Source of the DNA: Rutstroemia sp. NJR-2017a BVV2
Lineage: Eukaryota > Ascomycota > Leotiomycetes > Helotiales > Rutstroemiaceae
Reading direction: 5' to 3'
DNA: 64,000 nucleotides
Assembly (NCBI GenBank): GCA_002946415.1
Contig: NJPS01000067.1
Coordinates: 1,054,001 to 1,118,000, forward strand
Position 1 is the stretch's first letter. Each line of letters starts with the position of its first letter. Positions 1-9,769 of this stretch are shown here, piece after piece. The notes under the pieces are model-generated. The model did not search any database and was not told the DNA's origin. It saw nothing but the letters and a program-made list of their open reading frames with translations. Both the position numbers and the translations under genes were made by a program.

Positions 1-85
1 AATAGGGGGAAGGGGGGGAGGAAGAGCGATTTGTTGATTTTGTGGGTTCAGAGGCCGAGGGGGGAGTGAGGGGGGTGGTGGTTCG
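1..85. repeat. G-rich direct repeat, left copy
   Basis: Positions about 5-80 match 3826-3900 in the same orientation. Within the 32-base core (28-59 against 3850-3881) I count three mismatches. The sequence is purine-rich with long G runs and is not evidently coding. The two copies bracket a decayed HET gene. The copy may extend beyond the left edge of the window. Confidence 0.75.
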
Positions 86-466
86 AAGGGGTAGGGGGAA
101 GTTCTGGGCGGAGGATCTTATACAGTAGAGAATAACATAATTAGAATACCAATAAGAATAGTCTTATATAAATTAATTATTATTATTTTCTCTTCTTTTA
201 CTTCTTTTTATATAGATTTCTGACCGCGCTTTTCGGCCGATTAGTCTCCGCTTCCCCGCTTTCCTCGGGTGATTAACCCCTTGAACCTCAACTTCCTCAC
301 TCCACCTTCTCATATCATTAATGGACGATTTATTCGAGTTATACGACTCTAGGCTTTCAATATATTTCACTAGTTCACTCATCGAGTCGTCCCAGGCTCC
401 AAAATCCTGCGCACTCGTTTTCCTAGCACTTAAAAAGCACCTCGCACCTCTGTCACTATCTCAGAT
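86..466. other. AT-rich upstream region of the HET gene
   Basis: This is non-coding sequence upstream of the HET gene. It is AT-rich between about 121 and 220 and includes a TTA/ATT-rich run near 172-190. Short open frames on both strands show no recognisable protein. It presumably held the promoter and 5' UTR of the HET gene. Confidence 0.5.
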
Positions 467-3002
467 ATGGCTACCAACGGCAAGCCTGAGACTGAGCCCT
501 TGTTACAAGAAGCTCTTTTTCTTCCAGATGCACAGACGCGACTAACTTGCAAGCGCAACTACCCAAGGATCGCATCTTCCAAATCCACGCTGAAAGTCTA
601 CTAGTTAGACGGTCGCGCTTAAAGATCGCTACTGACAAAAATCCGGTGCTTGAGAAGCGGCTCGGTTACTTCTTACTGTCTTCGGGTCTTTTTATAGTCG
701 CTGCTTGTTGTTATTTAGTGATAAAGCCGACCTTGAGAGTACCTATCTTCGGTACGATCCTGTTGGCTTTGGGCGTTTCCATAGTCTTACTATGGTCCCA
801 AGATCATTTGTGGGATTATATTGCCTGCCGCACGCCGAAAATACGCTGGCAGTTGTTTGACCCTAAGATGTTGTCTCCTGAATCGAGGGATCTGATAAGA
901 CGGCTCTGTGGCCTCTTAGACCGTGCTGAAAGCGCGACAGAAGGGTGAGGACGCGACATCGATGCGTGTTACGAACGCTGAACACCAAATATAGGACCAT
1001 GCAGCCTATTCTACCCTTAAATCAAGGACAGTCGGTGATCGAAGCGGGTTACAAGAAGCTCTATCACTCGCCTCTCCATTCCGCAGGAATGTACCGTCTC
1101 CTTGTGCTTGAGGCAGGAAATTTCAACTCCCCTATAGTATGCCGTCTACACAATATTTCGTTTGGACTCGCCAAGTATACCGCACTGTCGTATGTCTGGG
1201 GAGATCATGACGCGAAGGAGACAGCATCGATTACAGTAAATGACGAGACTTTCCATATCGGCAGGAACTTGGAGACTGCCCTGCGCTATCTTCGAAAAGA
1301 GAAGAAACCGAAGCTTTTATGGATTGATGCTATTTGCATTAATCAGCGCGACAATATCGAAAAAACATACCAAGTAGCGGCCATATCAGATATTTACCAT
1401 CAAGCCAAGAGTGTTATTATCTTTCTTGGGGCTGGTTATAACTGTTCGGAGTTTTTTGACTTCTGCGCCAGATTCCAGCTAGGTGGTCGTTTTGATAGCG
1501 ATGACGATGATGACGTCTTTGACCGCCTTGACACGGGTAAAGCTGTTTTACAGTTGTTCCATCTATTCCGCTTGCCCTGGTGGTCGTGGGCTTGGATCAT
1601 CCAAGAGCTCGCATACGCACAGCAAGAGCCATAGATAATGTATGGCCACAGGAAAGTGCTTTCTCATGCGTTCCATGAAGCGTTTGAGCACATCCACGAG
1701 AGGCTGCAAGCCGTTCTCGTTCCACTCCTGAAGAAGTCCGAGGATAGAGATGGGCTGTATGAACTTTGGGAAAACCTCCAAAGGAAGGGTTCGATATTGC
1801 TGTGGCGCAGACAATTACATCCGGTGATTTTCTCAGTCATAGATCTTCTCCAAGCTACGCAGGGCCAACTAGCCACAGATCCTCGGGACAAGGTATTCGC
1901 ATTTGTGTCACTCATGATGGAGCCCATGCGTACGGCTTTCGCTCCAGATTATACCAAATCGGTAGCAAGCGTCTACACCCGGATAGCGACTTATCTGTTA
2001 TCAATCGAAAAGTGCAGCAGAATGTACCGCATCTTCCCTCTCGCCACCGAGCTTCCTCCTTGCCCATCATGGGTCCCTGACTTCTCGGTGACTGATGACG
2101 ACAAGACACATGATCTACAGTGGGCCGAGTCTCCGCGCTTGGAAATTGGAGATCTCCAAGCGGTAGTAGATGCGGGGGTGCTAGCTATACATGGGGTATT
2201 TTGCGGAAAAATTAACGCGAGTGCCGCTCTGCACGTCGAAAATGACAACAGTATTTCCTACAACTTGGTCAACGAAGCACCCCAAACTATACTAGCAACA
2301 ATTGAACAAACCATTGCTATCTTAACGCAGGGGAATACGATCGAAGAGACAGATGCTACGGAGCAACTGTACGCGATGATGACAGCCGACGCTCAAACCC
2401 CGTTCTTCACTCTCAAAGATTTCCACCATTTCATGGCCCTCCTGAGCCAGGGTTACCCATCCGAAGTACCCAGGTTAATATCGTTCTGTAAACAGGATCG
2501 GGTTTTTGAGCGCGAATTAAAACACACGATTGCGAGGAGAGTGCAGAAAATGAGACCGACCTTGACTGCGCCGAATAGAGAGCAATTGACCGTGGACGCA
2601 ATGGCTCACTCTTGGAGACCGGCGCAGGAGCGGATCATAAACGAGTTATCCGAGGACTATGAACGTAACAGACAGAGAGCATCCGAGAATCGCGAGGAAA
2701 GGGCTCGGCTCAGACGAAAAATTAAGGCTGAAGCCAAGGGGCTACTTAACCAGGCCGTCTTGAAAAATACAGTCTTTACGACCGGCACTGGTTTTGTAGG
2801 ACTTGGCCCTTTGGAAACTCAGCAAGACGACCTTCTTGTGGTTTTGTACGGGATAAATGTTGCTTTCATTGCCCGGTCCGTTGACAACGAAGGCCCGATG
2901 GTTCTGGTAGGGAAAGCTTGGCTTAGCGAAGAAATGGTTGTGAAAGTAAAAGGTAGTATTGAGAAAGGGGAATTAAAGGAAAGGATAATGTACTTCCGTT
3001 AA
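467..3002 (+). pseudogene. HET-domain (heterokaryon incompatibility-like) protein, decayed
   Basis: Coding similarity runs through three open segments. A start at 467 opens a short frame rich in Glu and Leu. An apparent +/-1 shift near 540-600 leads into the frame of 547-944, which encodes two likely membrane segments. A good 50-bp intron (945-994; GTGAGG donor, GCTGAAC branch, ATAG acceptor) joins this to the frame of 995-3002. The HET domain follows, with TALSYVWGD, LWIDAICINQ and the IIQE motif. A single in-frame TAG at 1632-1634 sits directly after IIQELAYAQQEP, and the frame resumes at once with IMYGHRKV and continues to 3002. Splicing cannot remove the stop without losing conserved motifs. 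HET proteins act in allorecognition and programmed cell death. The gene is probably dead, though a truncated product holding most of the HET domain is possible. The 5' exon structure is uncertain. Confidence 0.8.
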
Positions 3003-3238
3003 CAAAGGTATTGCGGAGACGTCCAAGAGTTGGGAGCTTATGGAAAAAGTCCTGGTTTGATTTCTAACATGGCTGGAAGATCATTGAAATGCTTATGCTA
3101 TGCTATCTGAATTGCAATAGCTCTACCAAGGTGATCACGAGTAAACGAGGAGGCTATCCCCATTGGAGCGGCTGGACCGCGACTATGACGCCTGGCTCGG
3201 TGAGATCTCCGTCCTAAAGTAGCCGAGAGGGGTTTCGA
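3003..3238. other. Gap after the HET pseudogene
   Basis: I see no supportable gene here. On the minus strand it lies directly downstream of the ferric reductase fragment and would have held its later exons, but no in-frame continuation is recognisable. Confidence 0.4.
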
Positions 3239-3410
3239 CTTACCGATATGCCGAACCTGCCAGACCATATAGATTCGACCAGCACGAACCTCACGTCCAT
3301 TGTAGCCGTGAATGAGCTGCTTGAGATATGGCAAGTGTGCTGTGATTCCAAAGCCAGCAGCCACCATAAGGATGAGAGACCATCTCCACACATTGTTTCC
3401 CCGCTCTTCG
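3239..3410 (-). pseudogene. Ferric reductase NAD(P)-binding domain fragment
   Basis: On the minus strand about 50 codons encode a Rossmann-type segment containing LMVAAGFGITAHLPYL, then a GYN motif and VWQV. This is typical of the C-terminal NAD(P)H-binding domain of fungal FRE-type ferric reductases. A GTAAGT donor sits right after the segment (donor G at 3244). I find no continuing exon, no membrane heme domain and no FAD-binding HPF motif nearby, and the frame upstream of about 3410 is closed by a stop. It is best read as a remnant of a lost metalloreductase gene. A short exon of a badly diverged gene cannot be excluded. Confidence 0.6.
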
Positions 3411-4117
3411 CTCGAATTTACCTCCTATGACGGCTTTGACCAGATTTGCCATGACTGTGGCGCGGAGCTTCGGACGTCTCGCTCTCCTATTCTCTATGCC
3501 GACGTCTGCTTCGTGTTGCAGGCGCAGGGTTTGGGTCGAGAGCGAGTTCAGTGGAGGTCTCAGATTCTTGGATAGGGTACGCGTCTGAGGGACCGTCGTA
3601 CGTGGATGAGTGGAAAATTGAGGACTCGTTATGCAAATACTCTGCTCCAGCCGAGGACTTGAAATTCTCAACAGGCACATTGAAATCGGACGCAAAAGTC
3701 GATGGGCACGACTTCCGCCAGTGACAGCGTAGTTAAACTGATTTGGTTTGTTGAGTTTCGTTGATATATTTGCGGATTGCGGAAGTTTCGACAATTATTG
3801 GAGGTTTGTGGCATGGGCGGTTAAAAGGGGGAAGAGGGAGAGGAAGAGTGATTTGTTGGTTTTGTGAGTTGAGAGGCCGAGGGGAAGTGAGGGGTGGGGT
3901 GCGAGCGGGGTGGAGATTGGAGAGCCGGAAGGAGTTGTGGTGGAGTAGGGAATGAGATGCTGGGGAAGATACTGGGGGAGGGGGGGGAGGTAGGGAAGGA
4001 TACGGATATATTACTCCAGATACTCTATGATGTTGATTCAGAGAAAGGTGGTAAGATATCCGATATTTCAAAAATTGCCATGGTAATTATACTTGAGGAA
4101 TAACTAACTATGTGACA
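3411..4117. other. Gene-poor gap with G-rich right repeat
   Basis: A 167-codon minus frame (3291-3794) and a 112-codon Pro-rich minus frame (3733-4071) lie here. Both look like consequences of base composition: the second is only the complement of the G-rich repeat. No protein family is recognisable apart from the reductase fragment at the left edge. Confidence 0.4.
3820..3905. repeat. G-rich direct repeat, right copy
   Basis: This is the second copy of the repeat at the left edge, in the same orientation; 3826-3900 matches about 5-80. A further 70 bases of G-rich sequence follow, including a run near 3975-3988, and diverge from the left copy. With its partner it flanks the HET pseudogene and the ferric reductase fragment. 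Confidence 0.75.
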
Positions 4118-5819
4118 TTAAACGAAGAGTTTGAACCCTCCTGGGACACCTTTCTGGAACACTCCCTCCGGATCATACTTCTTGCTTACATGCTGCAATT
4201 TTCTTTTGCTCTCAGCACCGTACGATGAAATAGGGTCCTGGAAAGCTGCAGCATAGTTCATGAACACATAATCAACTGCTGTGTTCTTCGCAACTGCTAC
4301 TTTTTTGATGTTTTCAAGCACGCCTCTCATAGTGTTGAAGATTATTTCATCATCACTTTTGTTTTGCCAAGTTGTGAGAAGTAAGACCGAGACTAGTGGT
4401 CCATCAGAGGGTGACAACCCCAACGAGTTTCCGCCATGTTCGACTGACTTTCGGAGCAAGGATACAGGGTATGGTTGGAGAGTTAGAGATCCGATAAGTC
4501 CAGCAATAGACGTGATATTTGAGAGGGCAGTTGTGTAGATCGTGGATGCTTCTTGTAGGGTAGCATTGTCTGCTTTAATCACTGTGTTCATGTACGAGAC
4601 CCTGGTGCAAGTCAGTTTAAGAGCAGCCAATGTCCATCCCGGAGAGCGAATTTTGCGAACAAGCTGAAGAGAAGTGGGGGATTAGGGAGCTTACCTTTGG
4701 CTAGTTTGGCCATCAGCAGCTTGCTCCGAAGCAGCAGATGTCAGATTTAACACACGCAGACTATTCAACGCATCAATCTGCGGCTGTATTGCGGTGAATG
4801 GTTCAAGAACAGGAGGTGTTGTGGTGGCTTCCTTCGTATAGTATACTTGGTTTTGACAAGCGATCATACCGAAAGCGGCAGCATAACCAATGCTGACCAT
4901 GAGCTGCGTCTCCTCTGACGCATTGGGTTTCTTGATTTCGTCGACTAGAGCCTCGATCTGGCTCGGAAAGCTTGCTGGGAAATAGAACACGCTGCCACCC
5001 CAGAAAGGTCCTTGTTTGAACGTCTTCATATCAAATCTCGTAACGATCCCGAAGTTATTGGAACCGCCTCGGAGTGCAGTCCAGAGGTCAGAATTCTCAT
5101 GAGCGTTCGCGTTGACAATTTCACCAGATGCTAAGACGACTTCATAGTTGACGACATTATCGCTCACGAAGCCTTCGCGAGACGAGAAAAAGGAAAGACC
5201 ACCTGCAGGAAAACTTAGTGGGTGTTCATCATGATCAAATAGGTCTATATGTACCTTCCAGGGCTAAACCTCCAATACCACCATTTCCAGATCGGCTGCC
5301 AGTCACACCCAGACCTTCGGCTGCCAGCTTCTCGTAAACTCTACTCCAACGCTCACCTGCCGCGATTGAAACAATGCCATCTTTACACTCCACCCCAGTG
5401 AGATTTCGGAGGTCGAGAGTAATACCATTCTCGATATTGGCACTCCCTGGAAGTGGAACTTGCCCAGCACCACGGATAGCAAACTTAAGAAGGCCACTTG
5501 CTGCAAATGGCCTGACTGTTTGGACGAAGGCTTGAACCTCTGCCTTCGTCTTGGGAAGGAAGATACAGGCTGGTGTGATATCGCTTTCCAAGGCTGACAG
5601 GTACGAAGCATTGAGCTCGTCGAACTCAGTAGTGTTTCGAACAACAAGCTGTGCTTTGGGGAAGGTATGCCCCAGGGCGGTGATTGCTTCAGTCATGATT
5701 CCTAGTTGGAGACGTTTGGAGACGGGTGATAGTGAAAGAGATGGTCCAGTATAGGAAGTAGCTTGAGTATAGGGCAGGAATGTGAGTAGGGACACAAATA
5801 GACCCCTTAAAAAGAACAT
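4118..5819 (-). CDS. Secreted FAD-linked oxidoreductase (BBE-like, FAD_binding_4)
   Basis: Three exons, 5819-5255, 5202-4695 and 4601-4118, join in phase to give 518 aa. Introns are 52 and 93 bp with GTACAT and GTAAGC donors. Residues 1-20 form a signal peptide. The FAD-binding domain follows, with the PLPGSANIENG loop, the glycine-rich SGNGGIGGLALEGG segment, a DNVVN motif, and LRGGSNNFGIVT. The protein ends with the family's KYDPEGVFQK..PGGFK signature. Family members oxidise alcohols, amines or cyclisation substrates in fungal secondary metabolism and are often extracellular or vesicular. The usual SGGH covalent-FAD histidine is replaced: the sequence reads RGAGQVPLPG, so flavin binding may be non-covalent. 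Its neighbour is a P450 on the same strand, consistent with a shared pathway. The substrate is unknown. Confidence 0.9.
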
Positions 5820-5836
5820 AATTCTAGTCGTCTTGC

Positions 5837-5907
5837 CAAGCGTGCTTTTACTTGTAACTCGTAAGTGCGAGGAAGGGGCGCGGTTGCGGTTTTCTTTTCG
5901 AAAGCTT
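5837..5907. repeat. Promoter repeat, copy 1
   Basis: About 70 bp immediately upstream of the oxidoreductase start are repeated, imperfectly and in the same direction, at 5991-6055. Shared blocks include GTGCGAGGAAG followed by GGCGCGGTTGC, and a C/T-rich tail ending in AGCTT. The location suggests duplicated upstream regulatory sequence, but no known binding site is identified. Confidence 0.7.
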
Positions 5908-5954
5908 GGGGTTTGCTACAGAAACGCAAGTGGGGACAACAAGTAGAACTCTCA

Positions 5955-5988
5955 AGAATCGCAAGAATCGCATGATTCTTGTGATTCT
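5955..5988. repeat. 15-bp inverted repeat between promoter copies
   Basis: The left arm 5955-5969 and right arm 5974-5988 are reverse complements with one mismatch, separated by the 4-base loop GCAT. Each arm is itself built from two GAATC units. It lies between the two promoter repeats upstream of the oxidoreductase. It could be a hairpin or a palindromic operator. Confidence 0.7.
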
Positions 5989-5990
5989 GG

Positions 5991-6055
5991 CAGGCGTGCC
6001 TTTTCCTCGCGAGTGCGAGGAAGTGGCGCGGTTGCAGATTTCCTTTTGAGAGCTT
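5991..6055. repeat. Promoter repeat, copy 2
   Basis: Second imperfect direct copy of the segment at 5837-5907. It lies about 170 bp upstream of the oxidoreductase start codon, measured from its nearer end. Confidence 0.7.
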
Positions 6056-6901
6056 GATCGGTAGTAGTGTCGTAACAGTTGTTCCGTCGCTGATCTGGTC
6101 TAGCCTCAGATGTCGTCGCAGTTGCTTGGCCGGTTGGGATCGGTTGGTAATTTCGTATTATACGATGTACACCAACTGCATTGAACTTTCATGTAAGGGT
6201 GCGGTATTAATTAAAAGTACATCGGAAGTCTCCCGAATTTGGGTACTCGTTAAGTATCTGGCATCATCTGCTTGCTATTATTGCATTAACGTGCCGTAAT
6301 GAATCCATGGTATTAAGCAGGAATAGTACTTAGCTTCAGTAAATGTGCGGCGTAGGCTTTCTGCATCTAGTCATTTTAGTAACACTAAGTACCTTTTCGG
6401 CGTGCTGCAGGTACACATGACGACTAATTTTCTTCAATCAGACCTTGTTATCGCTCTTTCTTATTGGTTACCGCTCTGCTGGGTATTATAGCTGCCAGGA
6501 GACCTCCCAATTATACTTGTCTAGTAGCTCTTTACGGTGCCACCAGTGCCAGTACCCATACCTAGTACCTGCTGATGGGGGGAGAAGGATTAGATAAGAT
6601 AATTTTCAAGTGGCCCTTGCAAATTGCACGTCTACCTAAGATAGCTACACTAATCACAACACCTTCTAATTTTACGCACGGGACTTCATTCTGCATGATA
6701 ATATTGTCAATCATTGCAAGCTATCGATTGATAAATGGCCTTAAAAGAGAAATATTACGAAGTTAGTGGACATCAGTGAACCCTACTACCAAACAGTAAA
6801 GCATTGCACCCCAGAACTACCCTGTGTAGATGAGAGCTTTCAGTGAAATTGCCCTCGTAGTGTAAAAAGACAGGACACCTCCAAATATTCCAGATTATCC
6901 T
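6056..6901. other. Intergenic gap, no gene seen
   Basis: AT-rich sequence between the oxidoreductase promoter and the 3' end of the P450. Two short plus-strand frames (81 and 63 codons) show no family features. The P450 3' UTR should lie at the right end. Confidence 0.5.
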
Positions 6902-9125
6902 TTAGAGCTCGATAAAAACCACCATGGTGCTTGATTTTGGTACCATGGTTGACCTCCATGTCATCCAGCGCTTGGCATTCGTGTCAACCAATTTACAATC
7001 ATAGTTCATGATTATCTGACCGGTGATGACCTTGAGGACAGCCACTGCATACCACCTCCCGGGACTGCAACAAAACACCAATTAATTTCCATAGAACTCG
7101 CAGAAGTGTATAAATAAAGGAATGAGTGAGTGTACATACCAGGCCATTCGCCCAGTACCCCACACATGCCATGCATCATTCACATCAGTAAGTTTCGATG
7201 GGGCACTCTTTGGAGTGTCAAAGTTGCCAGTCTCACTCAAATTGCTAAGTAGCTCCGGTTTAACAAATCTGAAACCATTGAATGCGAAAGGCTCAGGGTA
7301 ATAATTTGGATTGTGCATCATAGCTTTCACAGGAGTGCAAGCCCAGTCACCGACATCAAGCTTGGTGCCATCCGAGAGCGTAAATGGTTGAAGAGCGTAG
7401 CGGCGAGTGCTCACTACTCTAGTCAGCATACATTGGAAACAATAGAAGAGGTTGTGAGGATATATCTCGCATACTTGATTCAACGGGCATCATACGCGCG
7501 GATTCCTTCAGAAAACTATCGAGGAGGGGAAGGCCTTGGCTAGTGCGCTCGAAATCACTGTATTGGGTCCTACATTCCTGGCGTAGAGGTTCGACATATT
7601 CCGGATGAAGACAAAGGTCGTGTATGGCAAAAGTTACTGTCTGATATGGAACAGCGGTTAGAAGACTCATAAATCAAATAAGAAAATTTTCTGAAAAGTT
7701 ACTTACTGTAGACATAGCGTGCACAGAACCGAACCAGATGGCCATCAATTCGTGGACAATACGTTGGGCCGACCACGGATTTTGTCGTGGCGACGTCTCC
7801 ATAATCCACTGAATGCAATCGGCCTTTTATCATCAGAAAAGCGATTGTTAACAAAGACATTTTGTAGTGGGACTGGGAGTAGATTTAAACATACATGTTT
7901 CGGCACGTCTTGGCCCAATTTTGCGCGATCTCTCTCTTCGCATCGTTGTTGAGCTACAGGAAGCAGAGTATTGAAGACAGTGGCATGGTGATTGAGTTTG
8001 CTGGATATCACTCCCCCGACAAATCTATTGAGTCATTGTTAAAAGGTTTTATTCTTCAGTTGAGGAAGCAAAGGTTGGTAGAAATGCGGGGACTCACGGA
8101 GCAAGAAACTTGGGTATCAAACGCATTACTTCAGCTCCTATTATCGTTTCTTCGATGTATGCAAGCGCGGATATCATGAACTGCTCGTTATTTGCTGATA
8201 GTTAAGCATAATTAGTTCATATCTCACACTCAAGTTGCATAGAGGCACTAAGATGTACCTACCTAGATCTTTCCCAAAAAATGACACCGCATTTGACAAA
8301 ACCACCAGCTTCACGATCATTGGATATACTGGAGAATGTTTGTTTTCTACAATTCGGGAGGTTGTTAGCCAGTAAATACCTAGTTGAAGCAACAGTTGAG
8401 GAGACGTGAGTTCTACCGCCAATCAGTTTGTGTTTAGCGTGAAGCTCTGCGAAGCGTGTCTTGACGATAATTCCAAGATCTGGTAAAATTTGCGGAAGAT
8501 TGTTCGTTAAGTGAGTCCGTAAAGCCCGTATAAAGCCAACTCCTTCTGTTCCTCTCCGATCGTACCAGTTGAACCCATGCATTGTATATTTTGGCTGAAG
8601 CATCTACAAATATGAAGATTATTAGCTTTGAGCACCATCTCTGGGAACGGGTAGTAATGAATGAAGACCACATACATGCTTCGATGCCGCTTGAAGAGAC
8701 AAGACGGTGTCAGCTGCAGTGTCGAGCTCTTTTACGTGTTGGATTGACGAAACGAAAACATGGCGTGTGTCAGGAGCAAGAACCTCAAAGGGTTTGCCGT
8801 TCGCCTGCACGTCACGTTAGAGAAGCTATATACTGATATGGGAAGAAGCCTATCATGATTATCATACCTTTTCATAGGCATCCTGAATAATTTTAGGACC
8901 CCAAAATAAGTATGACCAGGCGTAGAAGCGTCTCCCAATGGCTTTCTAAGTTTTTGAAGAAGGTCAGATGCCCAAAAGGTAGCACTCACGGTAGATGCGT
9001 TAGCTTACCTTCTCCTTAACTATGACCGTTAAGCAGAAAAGAATCGTTACTACAATACCAACGGCATTGTCACCTAAAGATGAGGCCCATAGGGAATAAA
9101 CGTTGTAGGTGCTGAGAGTAACCAT
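6902..9125 (-). CDS. Cytochrome P450 monooxygenase (11 exons)
   Basis: I rebuilt this gene from eleven exons: 9125-9009, 8945-8868, 8804-8676, 8603-8417, 8346-8263, 8194-8098, 8024-7895, 7823-7707, 7640-7475, 7413-7140 and 7064-6902. All phases close, giving 513 aa with ten introns of 61-75 bp. The protein has an N-terminal membrane anchor (about residues 20-35), the K-helix ESAR (ExxR), a YPEPFAFNGFRF PERF-type segment, and the heme loop WGTGRMACPGR, whose cysteine codon is split by the last intron. The I-helix reads FGSVHAMSTT and lacks the usual acidic-Thr pair. It should be an ER-anchored heme monooxygenase needing P450 reductase. Context (oxidoreductase, second P450, exporter) suggests a tailoring role in a metabolite pathway. 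It resembles the broad ent-kaurene-oxidase-like group of fungal P450s, but the CYP family is not assigned. Confidence 0.9.
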
Positions 9126-9769
9126 AGCGCTATACGATAGCCTGAAAGGTTTGCTTCTGGGGTAAAGTTGTGTACTAGGGAAATCTAGATAAGCGAATAA
9201 CCACTCAATAATTACCGACGCGGATCAACAGGGAGCATGATGTCTTATAGTAGCACAAACCGATTGACTTGGTTCATGGTCTCTGAAGAATAAGTTCCAA
9301 ATTCCAACCGTTATTCTGCATACTTTACTCAACGATCCTGGCTCGGCGAAACTACCCAAACGAGCTACTACCAACAACTCCTAGAAAAGTGGCTTATCTT
9401 GCAACTTACTGGAATCATGATGGTTGCAATCATTTGATCAGAGAACAGGGTATGACTTTTTTTCTTCAAGTTTCCATCCAATTCACGGCGCAGCAAGCTG
9501 TGCTTGAGGACGTGTTTGTACATATATGAGGAGCACTGTGATATGCTATCTAGACTACCGTTTTTATGCATATGATCAATAAGTTTCTAGACGTCTAGCT
9601 TTTCTCGTCTGACCCGATTAACTTATCAGGCGTTTATCTCGAGCTACTCCTCTGGACGATTCTTTGCTGCGCATATTGTGACCGCGTCCATTTCCCGCCG
9701 CGAAAGTTTTCCCACTCTCAGATATCGATTCCATTGTCAGAGTTATCCCTAGCTTCATATTAACGCAAC
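9126..9769. other. Divergent promoter region
   Basis: This region lies between the start codons of the minus-strand P450 (9125) and the plus-strand membrane protein (9770). It probably holds both promoters. Short frames (67 and 64 codons) have no recognisable content. Confidence 0.5.

Noticed and set aside
1583..1680. An intron removing the TAG at 1632 in the HET gene
   Set aside because: GT and AG pairs exist, but any removal would delete the conserved IIQE block, and the frame is the same on both sides of the stop.
3291..3794. 167-codon minus frame next to the HET pseudogene
   Set aside because: It overlaps the ferric reductase fragment in another frame and has no motif of its own.
3733..4071. 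112-codon Pro/Ser-rich minus frame
   Set aside because: It is only the complement of the G-rich direct repeat; no start context or homology is visible.
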